From Weeksellaceae bacterium (lineage in GTDB: Bacteria; Bacteroidota; Bacteroidia; Flavobacteriales; Weeksellaceae), in the NCBI GenBank assembly GCA_028694715.1, contig JAQVKJ010000009.1, positions 1 through 14,200 of the forward strand: 14,200 bases of DNA. The letters run 5' to 3'. How positions within the stretch are numbered: the stretch's first letter is position 1; every line of letters begins with the position of its first letter. The notes below the pieces were generated by a model. It had not been told where the DNA came from. It searched no databases and saw nothing but the letters and a program-made list of their open reading frames with translations. Both the position numbers and the translations under genes were made by a program. Positions 1 through 7,363 of the stretch are shown one piece after another.

Positions 1-483
1 GGACTGTCGGTGGCCATTGGTGCCGCACTGGCAAAAAAACTAAACCGGGACAGCAAACTGGTGTATGTACTACAAGGTGATGGTGAATTGAACGAAGGTC
101 AGAATTGGGAAGCTTTTATGTATGCTTCTGCCTACAAGGTGGACAATCTGATTACTACCATTGATTACAACGGAAGACAAATCGACGGAGATACCAAAGA
201 TGTACTCGATACTACCGATTTATACGCCAAACTTAAGGCCTTTGGCTGGACGGTATTGGAAGAAAAAGAAGGCAATCATTTGAATAGGGTAATTGATATT
301 CTCGAAAAAGCACAATCAGAAACAGGGAAAGGAAAACCAGTAGCCATATTGCTGCATACCGAAATGGGCAACGGCGTTGATTTTATGATGGGTACACACG
401 CATGGCACGGCAAGGCACCCAATGATGAACAACTTGCGATTGCGCTCAAACAAAATCCAGAAACCGATTTAAAAGATTATTAA
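1..483 (+). CDS. Transketolase, N-terminal subunit (3' part; gene starts outside the window)
   Basis: This is the thiamine-diphosphate-binding half of a split transketolase, which moves two-carbon ketol units between sugar phosphates in the non-oxidative pentose phosphate pathway of the cytoplasm. The frame is open from base 1 ([14 protein letters not shown]), so the GTG at 10 is an internal valine codon and not a start. About 160 residues remain of a subunit that is usually about 280. The ThDP/metal motif is clear: [13 protein letters not shown] followed by the DYNGRQIDG asparagine segment. The conserved tail [22 protein letters not shown] is also present. The downstream gene starts one base after the TAA and encodes the partner half, so the two are surely co-transcribed and probably translationally coupled. 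Split transketolases are common in Bacteroidota. A 1-deoxyxylulose-5-phosphate synthase is unlikely, because those are single-chain proteins with different motifs. Confidence 0.95.
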   Translation, partial: GLSVAIGAALAKKLNRDSKLVYVLQGDGELNEGQNWEAFMYASAYKVDNLITTIDYNGRQIDGDTKDVLDTTDLYAKLKAFGWTVLEEKEGNHLNRVIDILEKAQSETGKGKPVAILLHTEMGNGVDFMMGTHAWHGKAPNDEQLAIALKQNPETDLKDY

Positions 484-484
484 A

Positions 485-1432
485 ATGATTGATTTAAATT
501 TTAAAGAAAAAAAAGATACCCGAAGCGGATTTGGAGACGGGCTGACTGAACTCGGCAGAACGAATCCAAATGTAGTGGCACTTTGTGCAGATTTGACCGA
601 TTCACTGAAGATGGGTAATTTCAAAAAGGAAAACCCTGAACGCTTTTTTCAGGTGGGAATAGCGGAAGCCAATATGATGGGCATGGCTGCTGGTTTGACC
701 ATCGGAGGTAAAATTCCTTTTGCCGGTACTTTTGCCAACTTTGCGACTGGAAGGGTGTATGACCAAGTGCGTCAATCCATTGCTTATTCAGGAAAGAATG
801 TAAAAATATGTGCTTCGCATGCCGGTCTGACTTTGGGAGAAGACGGAGCCACCCATCAGATTCTTGAGGACATCGGCTTAATGAAAATGTTGCCAGGAAT
901 GACGGTAATCAATACTTGTGATTACAATCAGACCAAAGCTGCAACAGTTGCCATTGCTGAACATGATGGACCGGTTTATCTGAGATTCGGTCGTCCAGCC
1001 GTACCTGTCTTCACACCGGCCGATCAGTCTTTTGAAATCGGAAAAGGAATATTGATTCAGCAGGGCAGCGATATTACATTGGTGGCCACCGGACATTTGG
1101 TGTGGGAGGCAATGATTGCTGCCAATGAATTAGAGAGTGATGGGATTTCAGCTGAAGTAATCAATATCCATACAATCAAACCGCTTGACGAGGAGATAAT
1201 TCTGAATTCGGTGAAGAAAACAGGAGCCATTGTTTCCTGTGAAGAACACAACAAATTTGGTGGATTGGGGGAGAGCATTTCTCGGCTTTTGACAGAAAAA
1301 TTTCCGGTCAGACAGTCTTTTGTAGCCGTCAATGACTCCTTTGGCGAGAGCGGTACCCCTGCAGAATTGATGAAAAAGTACGGTTTGGATGCATCTGCAA
1401 TTGTTGAAAAAGCAAAAAAATTACTGACTTAA
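485..1432 (+). CDS. Transketolase, C-terminal subunit
   Basis: This 315-residue protein holds the pyrimidine-binding and C-terminal domains of transketolase and must pair with the N-terminal subunit encoded just upstream to form the active cytoplasmic enzyme. The Pyr domain begins near residue 12. Its catalytic glutamate, which activates the ThDP aminopyrimidine, is Glu61 in [14 protein letters not shown]. The segment [15 protein letters not shown] (about residues 110-124) and the [10 protein letters not shown] strand are typical of the family. The C-terminal domain covers roughly residues 185-310 ([30 protein letters not shown]). Length is normal for a split C-subunit. The ATG lies one base after the upstream stop, so the start is well supported. 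No terminator follows closely; the nearest strong hairpin is at about 2001-2036. Confidence 0.95.
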   Translation: MIDLNFKEKKDTRSGFGDGLTELGRTNPNVVALCADLTDSLKMGNFKKENPERFFQVGIAEANMMGMAAGLTIGGKIPFAGTFANFATGRVYDQVRQSIAYSGKNVKICASHAGLTLGEDGATHQILEDIGLMKMLPGMTVINTCDYNQTKAATVAIAEHDGPVYLRFGRPAVPVFTPADQSFEIGKGILIQQGSDITLVATGHLVWEAMIAANELESDGISAEVINIHTIKPLDEEIILNSVKKTGAIVSCEEHNKFGGLGESISRLLTEKFPVRQSFVAVNDSFGESGTPAELMKKYGLDASAIVEKAKKLLT

Positions 1433-2066
1433 ACATTTATTTGCCTTTTGAAACAGCTGCTCTCAGGCTTATCAACAATTGTTGAAAACCCAGGTTAATT
1501 CATTGTGAATAAGTAGAATGGAATTTATTTGCATAAAATTATTTCTCCATCTATATTTGAACTATCAAAATGACATTGTTTACAAATGTTAGTATCCTTC
1601 TAAAGGTGCTCATGGTAAATTTTAATTTAGAGATTTTTAAATTTTAAGTCATTTTGTAGAAAGAAGTTCTTTCAAATAGTGTTTTAATTAAGACGGTCTT
1701 ATTTCTTAGGAATGAAGTAAGTTTTATGAAAGACACAGAGAGGATTTGGCCGTAAGGATTAATTTGGTCTAACTGCAAATTCGCCAAGGCGAACTGTAGT
1801 GAAAGAATCGACAACAGGAGATTCCCGACTGATTTACCTTGCACTAACGCGCAAATCGGTCTCATTTTCTCGAAACAGGCTGTAATCGCTTAAATTCGTG
1901 GCTGATTTGTCATCAGATGGGTCGTTAAGAATTCAAGACTGAGGACAGCTACCCAAAATGAAGGTCCAACCGGATTTTTGAACCAAATGTTTCGGAAAAA
2001 GAAAACCCCGTATGATTTCGATTTTACGGGGTTTTCCATTTTTAGGATACAGAGATTCAAAAAAAA
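1433..2066. other. Long intergenic region with a structured, GC-richer second half
   Basis: No convincing gene is visible in these 634 bases between the convergent transketolase and prfB genes. The first half (to about 1690) is very AT-rich and holds a perfect 14-base palindrome, TCAACAATTGTTGA, at 1472-1485. The part from about 1690 to 1980 is clearly GC-richer. It contains a hairpin centred on TTCGCCAAGGCGAA (1780-1793), extended by flanking CTGCA/TGTAG pairing. A second possible stem of nine pairs, one of them a wobble, joins GACTGATTT to AAATCGGTC around 1827-1862. A 73-codon open frame lies on the minus strand (1644-1865, starting MRPICALVQG), but it overlaps these hairpins and its product resembles no family I recognise. 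A noncoding RNA, a dispersed intergenic repeat or a decayed gene are all possible; the sequence alone does not decide. Confidence 0.5.
2001..2036. terminator. Bidirectional Rho-independent terminator between transketolase and prfB
   Basis: GAAAACCCCGT (2001-2011) pairs perfectly with ACGGGGTTTTC (2026-2036) around a 14-base loop. Read on the minus strand, the stem is followed by TTTTTCC, giving a classic terminator 30 bases past the prfB stop. Read on the plus strand it is followed by CATTTTTA and can also end transcripts coming from the transketolase side. Confidence 0.85.
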
Positions 2067-3164
2067 TTAACTCCCTTCTTTTTGTCCCATTAACATCAAA
2101 TAAGCTTTCAGGAATTCGTCAATCTCACCATCCAGTACCGATTGTACATCGCTGGTTTCGTGTCCAGTTCTGACATCTTTGACCAATTGATAGGGATGTA
2201 GAACATAATTTCTGATTTGAGAACCCCATTCGATTTTCATTTTGTTGGCTTCAATTTCACTTCGAGCCGCCATTCGTTTTTCGAGTTCAATTTTATACAA
2301 TTCAGATTTCAGCATCTGCATGGCTCGCTCACGATTGGCAAGTTGAGATCTTTCAATCTGACAAACCACTACAATCCCAGTGGGTTTATGAGTAAGTTGA
2401 ACCTTGGTTTCCACTTTGTTTACATTTTGTCCACCTGCACCACCAGAACGAGAAGTCTGCATATCTATATCGTTGGGATTGATTTCAATTTCTATGCTTT
2501 CATCCACCAACGGATATACATAAACCGACACAAAACTGGTATGTCGCTTGGCATTCGAATCAAAAGGGGAGATTCTCACCAGACGGTGAACACCGTTTTC
2601 TCCTTTCAAATAACCGAAAGCGAATTCTCCTTCGATTTCCATGGTGACCGTTTTCACACCTGCTACATCTCCTGCTTGAAAGTTCAGTTCATGGATTTTA
2701 TAACCATTGTGTTCTGCCCACATCTGATACATCCGCATCAGCATACTTGCCCAGTCACAGCTTTCGGTGCCGCCTGCTCCCGCTGTAATCTGGAGTACCG
2801 CACTCAGATTGTCTCCTTCTTCTGACAACATGTTTCTGAATTCAAGGTCTTCAAGTTGTCTGAGCGTCAGCTCGTATTGCTTCTGAAGTTCCTCATCGGT
2901 GGCTTCTCCTACTTCATTGAATTCTTTGAGTACCTCCAAATCATTGAAAGCGTTTTTGACCTGTTGGTAATCCTCCACCCATTTCTTTTTTGAACGAAGA
3001 GTTTTCATAAAAGATTCTGCTTCTTTGGAATTTTCCCAAAAGCCGGGAGAAGCAGCCTTCTCTTCGTCGTTGACTATCTCTATTTCCTTTTTCTCGATTT
3101 CAAGATAGGAATATAAATCTTTGATTCGATGGTTCAGGTCTTTGATCAAATCGCTGTTTATCAT
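2067..3164 (-). CDS. prfB: Peptide chain release factor 2 (RF2), no programmed frameshift
   Basis: RF2 recognises UGA and UAA stop codons and triggers release of the finished peptide from the ribosome. This 365-residue protein is full length. It shows the SPF stop-recognition tripeptide (199-201, [14 protein letters not shown]), the universal GGQ catalytic motif (244-246, [18 protein letters not shown]) and an N-terminal helical domain (about 1-110). In many bacteria prfB has an in-frame UGA near codon 25 that is passed by an autoregulatory +1 frameshift at CUU-UGA-C. Here the matching place (3099-3107, minus strand) reads TAT CTT GAA, Tyr20-Leu21-Glu22, with no stop. The gene is therefore one continuous frame and cannot use that feedback. 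It lies 40 bases downstream of the lipoprotein gene on the same strand and probably shares its transcript. A terminator follows at 2001-2036. Confidence 0.97.
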   Translation of the reverse strand: MINSDLIKDLNHRIKDLYSYLEIEKKEIEIVNDEEKAASPGFWENSKEAESFMKTLRSKKKWVEDYQQVKNAFNDLEVLKEFNEVGEATDEELQKQYELTLRQLEDLEFRNMLSEEGDNLSAVLQITAGAGGTESCDWASMLMRMYQMWAEHNGYKIHELNFQAGDVAGVKTVTMEIEGEFAFGYLKGENGVHRLVRISPFDSNAKRHTSFVSVYVYPLVDESIEIEINPNDIDMQTSRSGGAGGQNVNKVETKVQLTHKPTGIVVVCQIERSQLANRERAMQMLKSELYKIELEKRMAARSEIEANKMKIEWGSQIRNYVLHPYQLVKDVRTGHETSDVQSVLDGEIDEFLKAYLMLMGQKEGS

Positions 3165-3204
3165 GGCAGCAAAGATATGATTTTATGACAGAAAATGATT
3201 GAAC

Positions 3205-3597
3205 TCAGAACCTGATTTTATATTTCCATTCGATGTATTTAAAAAAATTGTAGAGTTTGTATTCAAAGTGCACACCGTATGCCACAGATTGATTATAATC
3301 TATATAGGTGCTGTAAAAATTTGGGTCGTAATGCTGGGGTTGTGAATGTCTGATATTCCATTCGTTTACATAAAATCCGTTTCTGGATTTGTAAAACTCC
3401 TCTGAATGAAAATTTTCTGGTTTGGCCATTGTTTTCAGAAAATAATCATAACCAGTGTCAAGAACCATGATGTCATATTCGTCCTGTTCGTTTTTTTCAA
3501 ACGACAAAGTATCGATACTCTCCTTTGAGCTCGCTATATTTGTTGCACAAGAACATAAAAACAGCAGAGAAACGGATATGAGGACTATGTTTTTCAA
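3205..3597 (-). CDS. Small predicted lipoprotein, DUF6146-like
   Basis: The product is a 130-residue protein with a lipoprotein signal: MKN, a hydrophobic stretch, then the lipobox LCSC with the lipidated cysteine at residue 17. The mature protein would sit in the cell envelope. The conserved core includes YDIMVLDTGYDYFLKTMAKP, YVNEWNIRHSQP and a C-terminal IDYNQSVAYGVHFEYKLYNFFKYIEWKY segment rich in Tyr and Phe. From memory this matches DUF6146, a family of unknown function in Flavobacteriia; I could not confirm it by search. The ATG is the only sensible start because the signal peptide begins there. The gene is immediately upstream of prfB on the same strand and divergent from the ArsC-like gene, with only 38 bases between the two starts. 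No enzymatic motif is visible. Confidence 0.75.
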   Translation of the reverse strand: MKNIVLISVSLLFLCSCATNIASSKESIDTLSFEKNEQDEYDIMVLDTGYDYFLKTMAKPENFHSEEFYKSRNGFYVNEWNIRHSQPQHYDPNFYSTYIDYNQSVAYGVHFEYKLYNFFKYIEWKYKIRF

Positions 3598-3613
3598 GTG
3601 TAAAATATTTCTA

Positions 3614-3648
3614 TAAATATAAGAATAATATTAAAATGAATATCAAAA
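3614..3648 (-). promoter_or_regulatory. Possible promoter for the lipoprotein-prfB pair
   Basis: On the minus strand TTTTG (3648-3644) is followed after 22 bases by TATATTTA (3621-3614), one mismatch from the Bacteroidota -7 consensus TAnnTTTG. The resulting leader would be only about 10 bases. The -33 part lies inside the first codons of the divergent ArsC-like gene. The match is imperfect in very AT-rich DNA, so this is tentative. Confidence 0.3.
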
Positions 3649-3986
3649 TTTATCATAATACAAGATGTGGCAGCAGTCGTAAAGCTTGTGCAATCTTGGA
3701 GGAATCGGGACAAACTTATGAAGTGGTCAATTACATAAAAACTCCACTCAGCACAGATGAAATCCAAGAATTATTAGATCGACTCGGTATTTCGCCGATG
3801 GAATTGGTGCGAACAAAGGAAAAAGTATGGATGGAAAATTATGCAGGAAGGACATTGACTGATTTGCAGATTGTGGAAGCCATGCAACAACATCCCAATC
3901 TGATCCAACGACCCATAGTGGTCAAAGGAAAAATAGCAGTCATCGGCCGGCCGCCTGAATTAATCAAAGACTTGTTGGAAATATGA
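3636..3986 (+). CDS. ArsC-family reductase (arsenate reductase/glutaredoxin-like)
   Basis: This 116-residue cytoplasmic protein of the ArsC/Spx thioredoxin-fold family starts with the typical YHNTRCGSSRKACAILEESG segment. The catalytic cysteine is Cys11, matching Cys12 of E. coli ArsC. The three arginines that bind the oxyanion in E. coli ArsC (60, 94, 107) have counterparts at Arg59, Arg92 (LIQRPIVV) and Arg105 (GRPPE). The sequence therefore supports glutathione/glutaredoxin-linked arsenate reductase chemistry. There is no arsenic regulator, efflux pump or arsenite transporter nearby, and stand-alone homologues are common in Bacteroidota, so the true substrate is open. Spx is less likely, since Spx normally has a CxxC motif and regulates RNA polymerase. 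The gene is shorter than E. coli ArsC (about 141 residues), as usual for this subgroup. It ends about 30 bases before the RelA/SpoT gene and may be co-transcribed with it. Confidence 0.85.
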   Translation: MNIKIYHNTRCGSSRKACAILEESGQTYEVVNYIKTPLSTDEIQELLDRLGISPMELVRTKEKVWMENYAGRTLTDLQIVEAMQQHPNLIQRPIVVKGKIAVIGRPPELIKDLLEI

Positions 3987-4015
3987 TTTGAATTGATTAA
4001 TTTTATTAATTGATT

Positions 4016-6247
4016 ATGACTGAAAAGACAGAGAACAAAGTATTGGATCCGACGGAACTGGAGAATCAGGAAATATCCAGACGCTACAAAGATATGCTCA
4101 AAAATACTTATCAGACCCTGACCAAGGAGGACAAAAAGCTGATCAGGAGAGCTTTTGATTTGGCAGTCGAAGCACACAAAGATCAACGAAGAAAAACCGG
4201 TGAGTCATATATTTTTCACCCGATCGCAGTGGCCAAAATTGTAGCAAATGAAATCGGACTTGGCGCAACCAGTATCGCTGCGGCACTGTTGCACGATGTG
4301 GTAGAGGACACCGATTACACCCTTGACGACATCAAACAATTGTTTGGCGATAAAATCGCAAAAATCATTGACGGACTCACCAAAATTTCAATACTGAACC
4401 GGCAGGATGTTTCCATACAGTCAGAAAATTATAAAAAACTGCTGCTCACCTTGTCTGAAGATGTGAGAGTAATCCTGATAAAAATCGCAGACAGGTTGCA
4501 CAATATGAGGACACTCGAATCAATGCCAGAAGACAAGCAGCTGAAAATTGCGTCCGAAACCATATTTATTTATGCACCATTGGCGCACCGGATGGGATTA
4601 TACAACATCAAATCTGAGTTGGAAGATTTGAGTCTGAAATACACCAAACCTGAAGAATATTTCAATATCGAAAGAAGATTGCACGAAACCAAAGAAGAGA
4701 GAGATGTGTATATTGAAAATTTTTCGAATACCATCAAAGAAAAACTCGATGAAGAAGGATTGCAGTTCGATGTCAAGGGAAGGTCAAAATCCATTTTTTC
4801 CATCCACAGAAAAATGGTTACCCAAAGAGTGAATTTTGATGAGGTTTATGACAAATTCGCTGTGCGGATTATATATAAATCTGATTTGAAAAACGAAAAA
4901 TTCGTTGCTTGGAAAATATATTCCATTGTTACCGATATATTTAGACCCAACCCCAACCGATTAAGAGACTGGATTTCACAACCCAAATCCACCGGTTATG
5001 AATCGTTACATATCACTGTCATGGGGCCGATGGCCAGATGGGTAGAAGTGCAGATTCGTTCAGAAAGAATGGACGAAATTGCTGAAAGAGGAGTAGCAGC
5101 TCATTATAAATACAAAGAAAATTACAAGGTAGAGGATTCCAAAGTTGACCAATGGATCAGTCAGGTCAGGGAAATGCTCGAAAACAATGAAACCCAAGAC
5201 GCATCGGAGTTCATCGACAACTTCAAATTCAATTTGTACACCAAAGAAATCTTCGTTTTTTCGCCCAAAGGTGAGTTGTTTTCACTCCCCAAAGGTGCTA
5301 CATCGCTTGATTTTGCTTATGCAATTCACAGCAAGGTGGGAGACACCTGTCTGGGCGCCAAGGTAAATGGAAAACTCTACCCACTCAGCCATGAATTGAA
5401 AAGCGGTGACCAAGTGGAAATCCTGACTTCATCCAACCAAAAACCCAAAGCAGACTGGTTGGATTTTGTAATTACCAGCCGTGCAAGATCAAAAATAAAA
5501 GCATCGCTCAATGCTGAACGAAGAGTAATGTCCGAAGAAGGAAAAGAAGTCCTAATCAGAAAATTGAGACACCTGAAAATTGATTTCAACGAAGCAATCC
5601 TCAACCATCTCCAGAATTTCTTCAAATGCAAGAACAGCCAGGATGTTTTTTACAAAGTCAGTACCGGAGAAATCGACAACCGAGGACTGAGAAAATTTGC
5701 AGAAAGCAGAACAGGTTTTACAGGATTTATCAACCGATTCAGACCTAAACCCAAGGCCAATAATGTCAAGGAAGAGGAGCCCAAACAAAAATACGATTCA
5801 TTGGTTTTTGGCCCGGACGAGGAGAAACTGGATTACGAACTCGCTTCTTGCTGCAACCCGATTCCCGGTGACAGAGTGTTCGGTTTTGTAACGGTTTCAA
5901 AAGGTATCAGAGTACACAAGAAAGACTGTCCCAACGCGGTGGCGCTACAGGCCAATCAGGCTTATAGAATCATTAGAGCCAAATGGATAGATTCCACTTC
6001 GCAACTTTATCGTGCGATCATCAATATTCATGGAATTGACAGAATCGGTTTGATCAGCGACATCACCAAAATTATTTCGGCCAACCTGCATGTTCATATC
6101 AGAAGTATCAACATCACTGAAGAAGACGGAATTTTTGAAGGGAAAATATCGGTTTCCATCAAAAACAAATCACAATTAGACAAAATCATGGATGAACTCA
6201 AACTCATTGAGGGAATACAGAAAGTCAGCAGAACTTTTGCGAATTGA
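4016..6247 (+). CDS. Bifunctional (p)ppGpp synthetase/hydrolase, RelA/SpoT family
   Basis: This long Rel protein (743 residues from ATG 4016) makes and degrades the alarmone (p)ppGpp in the stringent response. The HD hydrolase domain is intact (about residues 40-200: FHPIAVAKIV, LLHDVVEDT, DRLHNMRTL), unlike the dead HD domain of RelA proper. The synthetase domain (about 245-370) has GRSKSIFSIHRKM, YDKFAVRIIYK, GYESLHITVMGP and EVQIRSERMDEIAERGVAAHYKYK. At the position that separates bifunctional (RxKD) from synthetase-only (ExDD) enzymes it reads RLRD, a basic motif fitting a bifunctional enzyme. A TGS domain (about 410-475), a CC...HKKDC zinc-finger-like region and a C-terminal ACT domain (about 670-743) follow, the ribosome-sensing half. 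An in-frame TTG six bases upstream (4010) could add two residues, but ATG 4016 is the better start. Whether it is named rel, relA or spoT is convention. Confidence 0.95.
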   Translation: MTEKTENKVLDPTELENQEISRRYKDMLKNTYQTLTKEDKKLIRRAFDLAVEAHKDQRRKTGESYIFHPIAVAKIVANEIGLGATSIAAALLHDVVEDTDYTLDDIKQLFGDKIAKIIDGLTKISILNRQDVSIQSENYKKLLLTLSEDVRVILIKIADRLHNMRTLESMPEDKQLKIASETIFIYAPLAHRMGLYNIKSELEDLSLKYTKPEEYFNIERRLHETKEERDVYIENFSNTIKEKLDEEGLQFDVKGRSKSIFSIHRKMVTQRVNFDEVYDKFAVRIIYKSDLKNEKFVAWKIYSIVTDIFRPNPNRLRDWISQPKSTGYESLHITVMGPMARWVEVQIRSERMDEIAERGVAAHYKYKENYKVEDSKVDQWISQVREMLENNETQDASEFIDNFKFNLYTKEIFVFSPKGELFSLPKGATSLDFAYAIHSKVGDTCLGAKVNGKLYPLSHELKSGDQVEILTSSNQKPKADWLDFVITSRARSKIKASLNAERRVMSEEGKEVLIRKLRHLKIDFNEAILNHLQNFFKCKNSQDVFYKVSTGEIDNRGLRKFAESRTGFTGFINRFRPKPKANNVKEEEPKQKYDSLVFGPDEEKLDYELASCCNPIPGDRVFGFVTVSKGIRVHKKDCPNAVALQANQAYRIIRAKWIDSTSQLYRAIINIHGIDRIGLISDITKIISANLHVHIRSINITEEDGIFEGKISVSIKNKSQLDKIMDELKLIEGIQKVSRTFAN

Positions 6248-6453
6248 GGTGTTTAATAGTCCCCTATAGGAATACTTGTCTTCAACCAATTGTCAGGATT
6301 GCACATAGTTATAATTAATTCTATTATATTGGTTAGATTCCTTGAGTTTGAAACTGACAACATTGTTGAAACAGTCAATTAAATACAAAATGTACTTCTG
6401 TGTTTTGCTACTTTGTTTTGAATCATCAATAATTAACCCGATTTTTGCCGTCT

Positions 6454-6461
6454 TATTTTTG
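6454..6461 (+). promoter_or_regulatory. Candidate -7 promoter element of the PhnA-domain gene
   Basis: TATTTTTG matches the Bacteroidota -7 consensus TAnnTTTG exactly and lies 20 bases before the ATG, implying a leader of about 10-15 bases. No well-spaced TTG is seen at -33 (the nearest upstream TTTTG ends at 6420, too far), so support is partial. Confidence 0.4.
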
Positions 6462-6481
6462 TGTAATTAAATCATTATGCT

Positions 6482-7060
6482 ATGAAATTGGAGGATATAA
6501 TAAAACAAAGAAGTGAAGGACAGTGTGAATTGAGTGGAGAATTCGGAGAACATAATTTTTATAAAGTCGAGCCTACCTCAGGCAATCAGCCCGAAAGAAT
6601 AATTATGATTTCTGACAAAGCACTTGCCCAGATTGAAAAAAGAGAAGAACCCGACAGTGCATACTGGGAAAGATTTCTTCCTACCAAAATGTGGAGCGAA
6701 ATTCCCGGTGTGCAGGTGGTCGCTTGGCGCATGCTGAACCGCTTCAGAAATGAATCTTGGGCAGCAGAAGCACTCGACATGCTTTATCTTGACGATGAAA
6801 CTCTGGAATGGGCAAAGGCTTCCGGCGATCACATCGACGATGGAACGGTTGTGTTGCACAAAGATTCAAACGGAAATATTTTGCAAAACGGAGATACGGT
6901 TACGCTGATCAAAGATTTGGATGTAAAGGGAAGTTCGCTCGTGGCAAAAATCGGAACGGCCGTCAGAAATATCCGTTTGGTTCATGACAATCCCGAACAA
7001 ATCGAAGGCAAGGTAGAAGGTCAGTCAATCGTGATTCTGACTAAGTTTGTGAAAAAATAG
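6482..7060 (+). CDS. PhnA-domain protein (YjdM-like), cysteine-poor N-terminus
   Basis: This 192-residue protein ends in a clear PhnA domain (about 121-192): VLHKDSNGNILQNGDTVTLIKDLDVKGSS, then KIGTAVRNIRLV and a terminal VILTKFVKK. This is the domain of E. coli YjdM/PhnA, which despite its old name is not established as phosphonoacetate hydrolase; its molecular role is uncertain. The middle (WERFLPTKMWSEIPGVQVVAWRMLNRF) is typical of the longer versions found in Bacteroidota. The N-terminal segment aligns with a zinc-ribbon-like region (CELC...CxxC) in related proteins, but only Cys15 remains here; the other positions are Ser18, Ser44 and Ala47. The start is supported by a -7-like element 20 bases upstream. 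The gene stands alone, with 234 and 303 bases of non-coding DNA on either side. Confidence 0.85.
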   Translation: MKLEDIIKQRSEGQCELSGEFGEHNFYKVEPTSGNQPERIIMISDKALAQIEKREEPDSAYWERFLPTKMWSEIPGVQVVAWRMLNRFRNESWAAEALDMLYLDDETLEWAKASGDHIDDGTVVLHKDSNGNILQNGDTVTLIKDLDVKGSSLVAKIGTAVRNIRLVHDNPEQIEGKVEGQSIVILTKFVKK

Positions 7061-7363
7061 ATAGCTGATTCTTTGTCTATTATTATGAGTTTTAAATTAA
7101 GTTTTACGAAGAATTTGTTGAAATAGTTTAGTATATAATAATTATGGAACTTTTGTAGATGTCTGAATCTTCTACGGTTTTCCAAATTCTTTCGCAAAGC
7201 ACTATCAAAGCGAATTTTCCACTAAAAATTATTCAACGAAAATTTGCTGCATAAAATTTAATGCTTACATTTGCACCCTATTTTTAGGGAGCAGTTATGC
7301 CTAATTCAAAAGTAGAAATTACTATCTCCCTGGAAATAAGATAATTAGAAATTAAAATTTTAT
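7061..7363 (+). promoter_or_regulatory. Intergenic and leader region ahead of rplC
   Basis: These 303 bases hold no clear gene. A weak hairpin, GTAGA (7155-7159) with TCTAC (7171-7175), followed by GGTTTT, may end PhnA-gene transcripts. The promoter at 7244-7273 follows, then CCCTA-TTTT-TAGGG (7276-7289) near the expected transcript start, and a 15-codon frame (7297-7344, product MPNSKVEITISLEIR) that stops 19 bases before rplC. rpsJ, usually located directly before rplC, is not present. Confidence 0.5.
7244..7273 (+). promoter_or_regulatory. Promoter of the rplC-rpsN ribosomal protein operon
   Basis: TTG (7244-7246, part of TTTG) is followed after 19 bases by TACATTTG (7266-7273). Both elements match the Bacteroidota sigma-A consensus TTG-N17-23-TAnnTTTG. 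Transcription would start near 7278-7282, leaving a leader of about 80 bases before the rplC ATG. This is the best promoter match in the window and sits where a highly expressed operon needs one. Confidence 0.7.

Noticed and set aside
10..12. GTG at position 10 as a start for the transketolase subunit
   Set aside because: The frame is open to base 1 and the upstream codons (GLS) continue the conserved GLSVAIGAA motif, so it is an internal valine of a gene cut by the window edge.
1644..1865. A 73-codon minus-strand frame (MRPICALVQG...) in the transketolase-prfB gap
   Set aside because: It has no recognisable family, spans several hairpins and shows no clear promoter. It was kept only as part of the structured-region finding, not as a gene.
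2217..2825. A 202-codon open frame on the plus strand, antisense to prfB
   Set aside because: The opposite strand encodes a fully conserved RF2, and the antisense product is a low-complexity mix rich in Phe and His with no recognisable domain; it is a codon-bias shadow.
4010..4015. TTG start adding Met-Ile to the RelA/SpoT protein
   Set aside because: An ATG lies two codons downstream and gives a normal N-terminus; nothing favours the rarer TTG.
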